Of a stretch of DNA of 64,000 bases, positions 1 to 7,634 are shown piece by piece. The position numbers were made by a program, and so were the translations under genes. How positions within the stretch are numbered: position 1 is the stretch's first letter; each line of letters starts with the position of its first letter. Under the pieces are notes generated by a model, which saw nothing but the letters and a program-made list of their open reading frames with translations, had not been told where the DNA came from and ran no database searches. Location: the NCBI RefSeq assembly GCF_004795015.1, contig NZ_SSBI01000008.1, positions 1 to 64,000 of the forward strand, written 5' to 3'. The stretch is from Streptomyces sp. A1277 (GTDB lineage: Bacteria > Actinomycetota > Actinomycetes > Streptomycetales > Streptomycetaceae).

Positions 1-259
1 GGTACTCCAGGACCTCGGGGAAGTTGTGCCCGGTGTCCACGTGCAGCAGGGCGAACGGCACCGGCGCCGGCGCGAACGCCTTGAGCGCCAGGTGCAGCAT
101 CAGGATCGAGTCCTTGCCGCCGGAGAACAGGATCACCGGCCGCTCGAACTCGCCCGCCACCTCGCGGAAGATGTGCACCGCCTCGGACTCCAGCGAGTCC
201 AGGTGGCTGAGTGCGTACGGATTGTCGGTGCCTTCCGACACAGTCGCGACGGTCGTCAC
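1..259 (-). CDS. cysD: Sulfate adenylyltransferase subunit 2 (partial)
   Basis: N-terminal 86 residues of CysD, the ATP-PPi-transferring subunit that with CysN converts sulfate to adenosine 5'-phosphosulfate (APS) in the cytoplasm. The PP-loop SGGKDS lies at about residues 46-51, followed by the family-typical [16 protein letters not shown] stretch where the window ends. The start is GTG at 259, overlapping the cysC stop as GTGA, so translation is probably coupled. It is the last visible gene of the minus-strand cys operon; cysN is expected just outside the window. The identification is secure; the C-terminus is simply cut off by the window edge. Confidence 0.95.
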   Translation of the reverse strand, partial: MTTVATVSEGTDNPYALSHLDSLESEAVHIFREVAGEFERPVILFSGGKDSILMLHLALKAFAPAPVPFALLHVDTGHNFPEVLEY

Positions 260-801
260 GCTGCACCCCTCTCGCTCAGCAGCGCGTACAGCTCCGCCGC
301 GGACTCCTGCACGGTCTGCCGGTGCGACTCGATCCGCAGATCGGGCGACTCGGGCGCCTCGTAGGGGTCGTCCACCCCGGTCAGCCCGCTGATCTCGCCC
401 GCAGCCTGCTTGGCGTACAGCCCCTTCACATCGCGCTCCGAGCACACCTCGACCGGAGTGGCGACGTGCACCTCCAGATACGCGGTGCCTTCGGCTTGGT
501 GCCGCTTGCGGACCGCGTCGCGGCTGTCCGCGTACGGGGCGATGACCGGGACCAGGACCTTCACGCCGTTGGCCGCCAGCAGTTCGGCGACGAAGCCGAT
601 CCGCTGGACGTTGGTGTGCCGGTCCTCGCGCGAGAAGCCGAGGCCCGCCGAGAGGAACTCGCGGATCTCGTCGCCGTCGAGCACCTCCACCCGGTGGCCC
701 TCGCCGCGCAGCCGCCCGGCGAGTTCGTAGGCGATGGTGGTCTTGCCCGCGCTCGGCAGACCGGTCAGCCAGACGGTGGCTCCCGTCTCCGTCACGCTCA
801 T
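256..801 (-). CDS. cysC: Adenylylsulfate kinase
   Basis: APS kinase of 181 residues that phosphorylates APS to PAPS with ATP. The P-loop GLPSAGKTT is at residues 14-22, followed by [20 protein letters not shown] and the family C-terminal region with DLRIES. I chose the ATG at 801 because AGGAG lies 7 bases upstream; an in-frame ATG at 825 overlaps the cysH stop as ATGA and would add eight residues. It sits between cysH and cysD. Because the neighbouring CysH looks like an APS reductase, CysC here may supply PAPS for sulfation rather than feed reduction; that is inference. Confidence 0.94.
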   Translation of the reverse strand: MSVTETGATVWLTGLPSAGKTTIAYELAGRLRGEGHRVEVLDGDEIREFLSAGLGFSREDRHTNVQRIGFVAELLAANGVKVLVPVIAPYADSRDAVRKRHQAEGTAYLEVHVATPVEVCSERDVKGLYAKQAAGEISGLTGVDDPYEAPESPDLRIESHRQTVQESAAELYALLSERGAA

Positions 802-824
802 CGAAGTCTCCTGATCAGTCGTCA

Positions 825-1541
825 TCAGCCGTGCAGCCCGCACTCGGTCTTGCCGCGCCCGGCCCAGCGGCCGGCCCGCGCGTCCTCGCCCTCCAGCACC
901 CGGCGGGTGCAGGGCGCGCAGCCCACGGAGGCGTAACCGTCCATCAGCAGCGGGTTGGTGAGCACGCCGTGCTCGGCGACGTACGCGTCGACGTCGTCCT
1001 GGGTCCAGCGGGCGATCGGCGAGACCTTCACCTTCCGGCGCTTCTCGTCCCAGCCGACCACGGGGGTGTTGGCCCGGGTGGGGGACTCGTCGCGGCGCAG
1101 CCCGGTCGCCCAGGCCGTGTAGGAGGTCAGGCCCTCTTCCAGCGGCTTGACCTTGCGCAGCTTGCAGCACAGGTCGGGGTCGCGGTCGTGCAGCTTCGGC
1201 CCGTACTCGGCGTCCTGCTCGGCCACCGTGTGGCGCGGGGTCAGCGTGATGACGTTGACGTCCATCACGGCGTCCACCGCGTCGCGGGTCCCGATGGTCT
1301 CCTCGAAGTGGTAGCCGGTGTCCAGGAACACCACGTCCACCCCGGGCAGCACCCGGGAGGCGAGGTGGGCGACGACCGCGTCCTCCATGGAGGAGGTGAC
1401 GCAGAACCGGGGCCCGAAGGTCTCGGTCGCCCACTTGAGGATGTCGAGCGCGGAGGCGTCCTCCAACTCGCGTCCGGCCTGCTCGGCGAGCTCCCTCAGG
1501 GCCTCGTCGGTGAGCGTGTCGGTTTCCCGAGTGACCGTCAT
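825..1541 (-). CDS. cysH: Assimilatory phosphoadenylyl/adenylyl-sulfate reductase
   Basis: CysH-family reductase, 238 residues, reducing activated sulfate to sulfite with thioredoxin. The C-terminal KTECGLHG carries the catalytic Cys (C234). It also has the CC pair at 125-126 and the CAPC pair at 208/211, the four-cysteine [4Fe-4S] signature that in this family marks APS reductases, as opposed to PAPS reductases lacking the cluster. GYHFEET and the PP-loop fold regions are intact. GTG/ATG usage is normal; the ATG at 1541 has a GGGAGGGG Shine-Dalgarno. The start overlaps the end of the upstream 59-aa gene, indicating tight operon packing. Confidence 0.94.
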   Translation of the reverse strand: MTVTRETDTLTDEALRELAEQAGRELEDASALDILKWATETFGPRFCVTSSMEDAVVAHLASRVLPGVDVVFLDTGYHFEETIGTRDAVDAVMDVNVITLTPRHTVAEQDAEYGPKLHDRDPDLCCKLRKVKPLEEGLTSYTAWATGLRRDESPTRANTPVVGWDEKRRKVKVSPIARWTQDDVDAYVAEHGVLTNPLLMDGYASVGCAPCTRRVLEGEDARAGRWAGRGKTECGLHG

Positions 1542-1717
1542 ATCCCGTCCCCTCCCACGTTGTCGGGCTTCAGTCCCCGGCTCAGCAGCCCCAGGAACTT
1601 CAGCTGGAACGCGCGATTGCAGGAGGCGCATTCCCACGCCCCGTGCCCGGCTTCGTGCGGGCGCAGGTCCTCGTCGCCGCAGTAGGGGCAGTGGAACGGG
1701 GCGGCGCGCTCGCTCAT
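1538..1717 (-). CDS. Small CxxC zinc-ribbon-like protein of the cys operon
   Basis: A 59-residue protein with two CxxC pairs (C10/C13 and C30/C33), the spacing of a small zinc ribbon or rubredoxin-like knuckle. Its start ATG overlaps the sirA stop as ATGA and its stop overlaps the cysH start, so it is locked into the sulfate-reduction operon. I recall a similarly placed small gene between the sulfite reductase and cysH in other streptomycetes. The function is not known to me; a role in metal or electron delivery to the reductases, or as a thiol/zinc sensor, would fit its position but is inference. Confidence 0.85.
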   Translation of the reverse strand: MSERAAPFHCPYCGDEDLRPHEAGHGAWECASCNRAFQLKFLGLLSRGLKPDNVGGDGI

Positions 1718-3411
1718 GACAGCGACTCCGCACTGGCCCGGGCGGCCCAGGTGGCGAAGCGCTCGTTCTCCTCGCGCTCCTCCTGGAACCTGCCGAGGAC
1801 CCGCTCGACGTAGTCGGGCAGTTCGGCCGATGTGACCTTCAGGCCGCGGACCTTGCGGCCGAAGCCGGCCTCCAGGCCGAGGGCGCCGCCCAGGTGGACC
1901 TGGTAGCCCTCCACCTGGTTGCCGTCGTCGTCCAGCACGAGCTGGCCCTTGAGGCCGATGTCCGCGGTCTGGATGCGGGCGCAGGCGTTGGGGCAGCCGT
2001 TGATGTTGATGGTGAGCGGTTCGTCGAAGTCGGGGAGCCTGCGCTCCAGTTCCTCGATGAGGGAGGCGCCGCGCGCCTTCGTCTCGACGATGGCCAGCTT
2101 GCAGTACTCGATGCCGGTGCAGGCCATGGTGCCGCGCCGGAAGGTGGACGGCTTCACCTGGAAGCCGAGCGCTTCCAGGCCGGCGGCCAGGGACTCGGCC
2201 CGGTCCTGCTCCACGTCGAGGATGATCATCTTCTGCTCGACGGTGGTACGCACCCGGCCGGAGCCGTGCTCCTCGGCCAGACCGGCGATCTTGGCGAGGG
2301 TGGAGCCGTCGACCCGGCCGACCCGCGGGGCGAAACCGACGTAGAAACGGCCGTCCTGCTGCTGGTGCACGCCGATGTGGTCGCGCCACCGGCTGCTGGG
2401 CTCCGCGGGTGCGGGACCGTCCAGCAGCGGGCGCTTGAGGTATTCGTCCTCCAGCACCTGGCGGAACTTGGCGACACCCCAGTCGGCGACCAGGAACTTC
2501 AGCCGGGCGCGGTTGCGCAGCCGGCGGTAGCCGTAGTCGCGGAAGATGCCCACGACGCCGGCCCACACGTCCGCGACCTCGTCCAGCGGTACCCAGGCGC
2601 CCAGGCGTTCGGCCAGCCGGGGGTTGGTGGAGAGTCCGCCGCCGACCCAGAGGTCGAAGCCGGGGCCGTGCTCGGGGTGTTCGACACCGACGAAGGCGAT
2701 GTCGTTGATCTCGTGCACCACGTCCTGCACGGGGGAGCCGGAGATCGCGGTCTTGAACTTGCGGGGGAGGTTGGAGAATTCGGGGCTGCCGATGTAGCGG
2801 GCGTGGATCTCCTCCAGCGCCGGCGTGCCGTCGATGATCTCGTCGGCGGCGATGCCCGCCACCGGGGAGCCGATCATGGTGCGGGGGCAGTCGCCGCACG
2901 CCTCGGTGGTGGAGAGCCCGACGGCTTCCAGCTTCTCCCAGATCGCCGGGACGTCCTCGATGCGGATCCAGTGCATCTGGACGTTCTGCCGGTCGGTGAT
3001 GTCCGCGCTGCCGCGTGCGTACTCCTGGGAGATCTCGCCGATGACGCGCAGCTGCCGGGTGGTCAGCTTCCCGCCGTCGATGCGGACCCGCATCATGAAG
3101 TACTTGTCCTCAAGCTCCTCGGGCTCCAGAACGGCCGTCTTGCCGCCGTCGATGCCGGCCCGGCGCTGGGTGTAGAGCCCCCACCAACGCATGCGTCCGC
3201 GAAGGTCGTTGGGGTCGATCGAGTCGAATCCGCGCTTGGAGTAGATCGTCTCAATGCGTGTCCGCACATTGAGACTGTCGTCGTCCTTCTTGAGCTGCTC
3301 GTTCCCGTTGAGAGGCGTGTGGTGTCCCATGGCCCACTGGCCCTCACCACGATGGCGCCCGGCCTTGCGGCGGGGCGTCGCGGTAGCGGTCTTCTCCGGG
3401 CTGGAGGCCAT
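1714..3411 (-). CDS. sirA: Sulfite reductase (ferredoxin-type, siroheme)
   Basis: A 565-residue siroheme/[4Fe-4S] nitrite/sulfite reductase family enzyme reducing sulfite to sulfide. The two cluster/siroheme cysteine pairs are visible as CTGIEYC and NGCPNAC, and both ferredoxin-like half domains are present (WWGLYTQ.., MMRVRIDGGKL.., then HIGVHQQQDGRFYVGF). It is the first structural gene of the cys operon, starting at ATG 3411 with AAGGA about 10 bases upstream. The 116 bases before it separate it from a leader peptide with a Cys codon. Context (cysH, cysC, cysD downstream) supports sulfite rather than nitrite as substrate. Confidence 0.93.
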   Translation of the reverse strand: MASSPEKTATATPRRKAGRHRGEGQWAMGHHTPLNGNEQLKKDDDSLNVRTRIETIYSKRGFDSIDPNDLRGRMRWWGLYTQRRAGIDGGKTAVLEPEELEDKYFMMRVRIDGGKLTTRQLRVIGEISQEYARGSADITDRQNVQMHWIRIEDVPAIWEKLEAVGLSTTEACGDCPRTMIGSPVAGIAADEIIDGTPALEEIHARYIGSPEFSNLPRKFKTAISGSPVQDVVHEINDIAFVGVEHPEHGPGFDLWVGGGLSTNPRLAERLGAWVPLDEVADVWAGVVGIFRDYGYRRLRNRARLKFLVADWGVAKFRQVLEDEYLKRPLLDGPAPAEPSSRWRDHIGVHQQQDGRFYVGFAPRVGRVDGSTLAKIAGLAEEHGSGRVRTTVEQKMIILDVEQDRAESLAAGLEALGFQVKPSTFRRGTMACTGIEYCKLAIVETKARGASLIEELERRLPDFDEPLTININGCPNACARIQTADIGLKGQLVLDDDGNQVEGYQVHLGGALGLEAGFGRKVRGLKVTSAELPDYVERVLGRFQEEREENERFATWAARASAESLS

Positions 3412-3452
3412 GGCAAATACGTCCTTCGGGACTGCAGGAGGGCGGCTCTGAA

Positions 3453-3485
3453 CTGCACACTCGCGTCTGGCGCGGCGGTGCGCAG
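3453..3485 (-). promoter_or_regulatory. Candidate attenuator hairpin between leader peptide and sirA
   Basis: On the minus strand CTGCGCAC pairs with GTGTGCAG (8 bp with one G-U) around a 17-base loop, placed between the leader peptide stop and the sirA ribosome-binding site. It could be one state of an attenuator. No U-tract follows, so a translational mechanism is as likely as a transcriptional one. Weak evidence alone. Confidence 0.3.
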
Positions 3486-3526
3486 GGCTGAACTGAAGTA
3501 AGAAGATCTCGGCGGTGCTGGGACTC

Positions 3527-3610
3527 TCAGCTCGCCGGACAGATGGCGCTGGACATGCGGCCGAGGTCGACGTGGCGTCGACTCACCAAGGCAATTCCAG
3601 TTCCGGACAT
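3527..3610 (-). CDS. Putative regulatory leader peptide upstream of sirA
   Basis: A 27-codon ORF from ATG 3610 (or a 19-codon form from GTG 3586) ending RRHVDLGRMSSAICPAS then TGA. The RHVDLGR..SAIC core matches what I remember of the short actinobacterial 'putative leader peptides' found ahead of sulfur and other metabolic operons. The single Cys codon three residues before the last codon suits ribosome-stalling attenuation when cysteinyl-tRNA is scarce. It lies 116 bases ahead of sirA on the same strand. Too short for ordinary gene calling. Function is inferred from position and family resemblance. Confidence 0.72.
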   Translation of the reverse strand: MSGTGIALVSRRHVDLGRMSSAICPAS

Positions 3611-3669
3611 GACGGAAGCGTGTCATGGGGATCTCGGAGCAGTCCACCACTATCCATGATGTGGACGAG

Positions 3670-3692
3670 ACTGTCCCGGTATATAAGACAGT
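3670..3692. promoter_or_regulatory. Inverted repeat, candidate operator of the cys operon
   Basis: A perfect 6-bp inverted repeat ACTGTC-N11-GACAGT with an AT-rich core (GGTATATAAG) in otherwise GC-rich DNA, 60 bases ahead of the leader peptide start. The AT-rich centre may also hold the minus-strand -10 region. The size suits a dimeric repressor such as an Rrf2/CymR-type sulfur regulator, but the binding protein is unknown. Confidence 0.45.
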
Positions 3693-3694
3693 GT

Positions 3695-3722
3695 GGCGCC
3701 CGTCACGCGAGTGACGGGCGCC
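3695..3722. terminator. Hairpin terminator after the GNAT gene
   Basis: A perfect 12-bp stem (GGCGCCCGTCAC / GTGACGGGCGCC) around GCGA. It lies downstream of the minus-strand GNAT gene and just upstream of the cys promoter region, insulating the two units. Confidence 0.8.
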
Positions 3723-3759
3723 GGGGCGGAGCGTAAAACCGGACAAGCACGGGGAATTG

Positions 3760-4368
3760 CTATGGAAGCAGCTCGCGGCCCGAGCCCGGCCAAGGGCCGG
3801 GGGTGGTCACCGGTTCCTCCAACTCCGTGCGGGTGTCGAAGAGCCGGAAGCCGCGCCGGAGGTAGTTGTCCATCGCGTGTGGACCGTCCTTCGAGCAGGT
3901 GTGCAGCCACACCCGCTTCGTCACCGGGCGCCCCGGCCACCGCTCGGCCAGGTCCCAGGCGCGGGCCGTGCCGTACGACAGCAGATGACCGCCGATCCGC
4001 CGGCCCCGGAAGACCGGGATCAGCCCGAAGTACATGACCTCGACCACGCCGTCGTCCTGCGGGTCCAGCTCGATGTATCCGGCCGGGGTCCCGTTCGCGT
4101 AGGCGACCCAGGTCTCCGCACCCGGCCGGTCCAGGGCCTCCTGCCACTGCGCGTAGCTCATCGCCAGCCGGTCCGTCCACCGGATGTCCCCGCCGACCGC
4201 CGTGTACAGGAAGCGGCTGAACTCGGGCAGCGGCACCTCGGAACGCACGATCCGGACGTCCGCGTCCGGCACGGCGGCCGGCCGCAGATCCCCGGGCGAG
4301 GTCTGCTCCAGCGACCAGATGGTCACCTCGTCGACGGCGGGACCTGCGGGGCGCACGGGGTTGCTCAT
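3760..4368 (-). CDS. GNAT family N-acetyltransferase
   Basis: A 202-residue acetyltransferase. The central region YIELDPQDDGVVEVMYFGLIPVFRGRRIGGHLLSYGTARAW is the acetyl-CoA-binding motif A (the pyrophosphate loop is the RGRRIGG segment), followed by VWLHTCSKDGPHAMDNYLRRGFRLF, the usual motif-B end. The substrate cannot be read from sequence. It sits alone between the cys operon and a GAF regulator, with its own strong terminator, so it is probably monocistronic. Confidence 0.88.
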   Translation of the reverse strand: MSNPVRPAGPAVDEVTIWSLEQTSPGDLRPAAVPDADVRIVRSEVPLPEFSRFLYTAVGGDIRWTDRLAMSYAQWQEALDRPGAETWVAYANGTPAGYIELDPQDDGVVEVMYFGLIPVFRGRRIGGHLLSYGTARAWDLAERWPGRPVTKRVWLHTCSKDGPHAMDNYLRRGFRLFDTRTELEEPVTTPGPWPGSGRELLP

Positions 4369-4456
4369 GGCTGCCAGACAACCATGCCCCGCCGCCCGCC
4401 CCCAAGCCGGGTCCCGTGCCGCCGCCGGCGCCCGGGGCCTGCCCGGACACCCCCGC

Positions 4457-5737
4457 TCAGGAGGCGCCGCGCGCCGCCACGACCACCGGGGCCTTCGAAC
4501 GCGGCAGCAGATCCGCCGGGTCCTCCGGATGGATCACCTCCACCTCCACGCCCTCACCGAAGCGGTACGGGCGGTGAGCCAGCACCTCGGCGAGGTGGCG
4601 CCGCAGCCGCGAGATCTCCGCCCGCACCGTCACCGTCCGGGTCGCGTCCCCGAAGAGGTCCTGCGCCAGCTCCGACGCCGTACTGCCCTCGCGCCGCACC
4701 GCCAGCGCGAACAGCAGCTCGGCGTGGCGCGGGGAGAGCCGCTGCGTCCACGTCCCCACCGGGCTCACCACGTTCACCGCCAGCGTGCGCGGCCGGCTCA
4801 GATCGAGGACCACCCGGCGCGGCGGGCTGTCCATCGCCCCGTCCGCCACCTGCACCAGCCAGCCGCCCGGCAGCGGCTCCACCCGGCACATTCCCAGCGA
4901 CGGCAGCCACACCCGGCCCGGCTCCAGCGACTTCGGCAGCGGCAGCCGGTCCACCGGCGGCATCCCCGTCACCGCCGCCGTCCAGCCGTGCCCGTCCACC
5001 GCCAGGGCCCGCCCGCCCAGCCGGCACAGGATCGGCGCCGCCACCGCCCGCAGCCGGTCGATCGCCTCCAGATGCCGGACCCGGATCTCGCTCTCCGCCA
5101 GCCGGGCCACCGAACCCACCAGGGCCAGCGTCGTCGGGTGGAACGTGGACGCGGGACCGCTGATGTCGACGATCCCCATCAGCCGGCCGTCCCGCGGATC
5201 ACGCACCGGCGCCGCCGCGCACGTCCACCCGTGCAGACTGCGCACGAAGTGCTCCGCCGAGTGCACCCGCACCGGGGCGCGCGAGGCCAGCGCCGTACCG
5301 ATCGCGTTGGTGCCGGTGCTCTCCTCCGACCACGCCGCGCCCTCCGCGAGGCAGATGCCGTCGGCCCGGCGCAGCACCCCCGTGTGGCCCTGGCGCCACA
5401 GCACCCGGCCCTCCACATCGGTGACCACCATGATCTGCTGCGAGGCGTCCGCGATGCTCGCCAGGCCGTCGCTGAGCAGCGGCATCACCTCGCCCAGCGC
5501 GGAACTGCGGCGCCGGTGCTCGATCTCGTCCGCCTCCAGCAGCCGGCTCTGCGTCGTCTGCTCGGGATCGATGCCGCTGCGCAGCATCCGGTCCCACGAG
5601 GCACCGATCTCCGCCCGGGGCGCGGCGGGCATGCGCTCGCCCGCCATCCGCGCCTCCCGGGTCCGGTGCACCAGGCGCCTGGCCTGCGCGGTCTCCTGGG
5701 CCGTCAGCCGCGCCACCGCGGCCGAAGTCGTCTCCAC
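4457..5737 (-). CDS. GAF-domain transcriptional regulator (AcoR-like N-terminus)
   Basis: A 426-residue protein from GTG 5737 with an AGGGGGA Shine-Dalgarno. Residues ~95-240 form a GAF sensory domain resembling that of AcoR-type acetoin regulators (LLSDGLASIADASQQIMVVTD..., GICLAEGAAWSEESTGTNAIGTAL). There is no AAA+ sigma-54 domain; instead the C-terminal ~100 residues (LSPRHAELLFALAVRREGSTASELAQDLFG...VRAEISRLRRHLAEVL) look like a winged-helix DNA-binding domain. The ligand is unknown; the gene lies downstream of an acyl-CoA dehydrogenase on the same strand, which may be a target. Confidence 0.85.
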   Translation of the reverse strand: METTSAAVARLTAQETAQARRLVHRTREARMAGERMPAAPRAEIGASWDRMLRSGIDPEQTTQSRLLEADEIEHRRRSSALGEVMPLLSDGLASIADASQQIMVVTDVEGRVLWRQGHTGVLRRADGICLAEGAAWSEESTGTNAIGTALASRAPVRVHSAEHFVRSLHGWTCAAAPVRDPRDGRLMGIVDISGPASTFHPTTLALVGSVARLAESEIRVRHLEAIDRLRAVAAPILCRLGGRALAVDGHGWTAAVTGMPPVDRLPLPKSLEPGRVWLPSLGMCRVEPLPGGWLVQVADGAMDSPPRRVVLDLSRPRTLAVNVVSPVGTWTQRLSPRHAELLFALAVRREGSTASELAQDLFGDATRTVTVRAEISRLRRHLAEVLAHRPYRFGEGVEVEVIHPEDPADLLPRSKAPVVVAARGAS

Positions 5738-5832
5738 GCCGGTTCCCCCTCACACCCTGCCCGGCCCGTACGCGGGACCGTGCCACCCATCCTGCCGCCA
5801 CGCAGCGCCCGAAACCGCAACTCCGCACAATG

Positions 5833-5850
5833 GTTGCAACCCTCTGCAAC
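5833..5850. promoter_or_regulatory. Inverted repeat upstream of the GAF regulator
   Basis: GTTGCA-N6-TGCAAC, a perfect 6-bp inverted repeat about 100 bases ahead of the GAF regulator start, with further GTTGC copies on the minus strand beside it. It may be an autoregulatory operator; no direct evidence. Confidence 0.35.
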
Positions 5851-5932
5851 TCTGGCGAGGGCCCCGGGCCCGTACAAGAGTGGCGGTACACCGCACGGCA
5901 GGGCTCCGCCCCGAGTCCGGTGTGTACAGCAT

Positions 5933-5966
5933 GGGGGTGGTGCCGTGTCGGCGCAGCACCACCCCC
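5933..5966. terminator. Hairpin terminator after the acyl-CoA dehydrogenase
   Basis: A perfect 11-bp stem GGGGGTGGTGC / GCACCACCCCC with a 12-base loop immediately downstream of the minus-strand dehydrogenase stop codon. Confidence 0.75.
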
Positions 5967-5979
5967 TGTTGCTGCCCGG

Positions 5980-7617
5980 TCAGTGATCCACCGGCCGGGC
6001 CCGGGCCACGACCGACGCCAGATCCAGGGTGTGCGGCAGGGTCCCGAACGCCGCGCCCCCGTCCCCGCCCAGGCGCGACGCGCAGAAGGCGTCCGCCACC
6101 TCCGGCGGCGCCCAGCGCACCAGCAGCGAGCCCTGGAGCACCAGCGCGACGCGCTCCACCACCCGGCGGGCCCGCGCCTCGATCCCCGCCAGATCGGCGA
6201 GCTCCGTCAGCAGGCCCCTGATCGCCGCGTCGAGCCGGTGATCGGCGCCCCGGGCCCGCCCGACCTCCTGGAGGAACGCGTTCAGCGCGAGCGGTTCGCG
6301 CTGGAGCGCCCGCAGCACGTCCAGCGCCTGGACGTTCCCCGAGCCCTCCCAGATCGAGTTGAGCGGCGCCTCGCGCAGCAGCCGGGGCATGCCCGACTCC
6401 TCCACGTAGCCGTTGCCGCCCAGGCACTCCAGCGCCTCGCCCACCACGGGCGTGCTCCGCTTGGTCACCCAGTACTTCGCCGCCGGCACCGCGATCCGCA
6501 GGAACGCCGACTCGCTCTCGCCCCCGTCGTCGTAGGCCGCCGCCAACCGCATCGCCAGCACGGTCGCCGCCTCCGACTCCAGCGCCAGATCGGCCAGCAC
6601 ATTGCGCATCAGCGGCTTGTCCACGAGCGGCCCGCCGAACGCGGAGCGGTACGTCGTGTGGTGCACCGCCTGCGCCACCGCCTGCCGCATCAGCGCGGCC
6701 GAGCCCGTCACACAGTCCAGCCGGGTCGCCGCCACCATGTCGATGATCGTGCGCATCCCGCGCCCCTCCTCACCGATCCGGCGCGCCCACGTCCCGTCGA
6801 ACTCGACCTCCGCCGAGGCGTTGGACCGGTTGCCCAGCTTGTCCTTGAGCCGCTGGATCGCGAACGGGTTGCGCGTGCCGTCCGGCAGCACCCGGGGCAG
6901 CAGGAAACAGGTCAGCCCGCCCGGAGCCTGGGCCAGCACCAGGAAACCGTCGGACATCGGCGCCGAGCAGAACCACTTGTGCCCGGTCAGCAGATACTCG
7001 CCCTCCCCGGACAGCGGCTCGGCGCGCGTCGTGCCCGCCCGTACGTCCGAGCCGCCCTGCTTCTCCGTCATCGCCATGCCCAGCAGCGCCCCGGCCTTCC
7101 GCCCGGCCGGCCGCAGCCCCTGCTCGTAGACCCGCGAGGTCAGCAGCGGCTCCCACTCGGCGGCCACCGCGGGCTCGGCGCGCAGGGCCGGCACCGCCGC
7201 GTGCGTCATCGACAGCGGGCAGCCGTGCCCCGCCTCGGCCTGCGTCCACACCAGGAAGCCCGCCGCCCGGCGCACATGCCCGCCCGGCCGGTCCCAGGCC
7301 CCGGTCAGACCCGAGCCGACGGCGTGGCCCAGCAGCCGGTGCCAGGCCGGGTGGAACTCCACCTCGTCGATGCGGTGCCCGTACCGGTCATGGGTGCGCA
7401 GCCTCGGCGGGTTCTCGTTCGCCTGCGCCCCCCAGGTCACCGCCTGGGCGGAGCCGGCGGACTGCCCGAGCCGGGCCAGCCCCTCCCTGGCCTCGTCCAG
7501 CACCTCGGCCGGAAGGTGGCGTTCGACGGCCTCGCCGAGCACCCGGTCCGCGCCGAACACGTCGTAGCCGAGCAGGGGAGGGGGCTGATTGGACACAGTG
7601 TGGGTGGTGGCTGCCAT
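5980..7617 (-). CDS. Acyl-CoA dehydrogenase, AidB-like
   Basis: A 545-residue FAD flavoprotein resembling AidB (isovaleryl-CoA dehydrogenase-like, alkylation-induced in E. coli). Family features include GMAMTEKQGGSDVRAGTTRAEP, LTGHKWFCSAPMSDGFLVLAQA, and CLGGNGYVEESGMPRLLREAPLNSIWEGSGNVQALDVLRAL, the AidB-type C-terminal signature. The length also suits AidB better than the ~390-residue classical acyl-CoA dehydrogenases. I chose the ATG at 7617 (MAATTHTV) over an upstream in-frame start that would overlap the divergent gene. Only 17 bases separate it from the divergent BrkB gene, and no clear Shine-Dalgarno is present, so a leaderless transcript is possible. Confidence 0.9.
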   Translation of the reverse strand: MAATTHTVSNQPPPLLGYDVFGADRVLGEAVERHLPAEVLDEAREGLARLGQSAGSAQAVTWGAQANENPPRLRTHDRYGHRIDEVEFHPAWHRLLGHAVGSGLTGAWDRPGGHVRRAAGFLVWTQAEAGHGCPLSMTHAAVPALRAEPAVAAEWEPLLTSRVYEQGLRPAGRKAGALLGMAMTEKQGGSDVRAGTTRAEPLSGEGEYLLTGHKWFCSAPMSDGFLVLAQAPGGLTCFLLPRVLPDGTRNPFAIQRLKDKLGNRSNASAEVEFDGTWARRIGEEGRGMRTIIDMVAATRLDCVTGSAALMRQAVAQAVHHTTYRSAFGGPLVDKPLMRNVLADLALESEAATVLAMRLAAAYDDGGESESAFLRIAVPAAKYWVTKRSTPVVGEALECLGGNGYVEESGMPRLLREAPLNSIWEGSGNVQALDVLRALQREPLALNAFLQEVGRARGADHRLDAAIRGLLTELADLAGIEARARRVVERVALVLQGSLLVRWAPPEVADAFCASRLGGDGGAAFGTLPHTLDLASVVARARPVDH

Positions 7618-7634
7618 GCCGATACGGTAAGGAC

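Noticed and set aside
256..1434. Long minus-strand frame joined to cysC, and many other long frames opposite or beside known genes
   Set aside because: High-GC DNA keeps alternative frames open. These are rich in Arg/Pro/Gly, lack conserved motifs and overlap securely identified genes.
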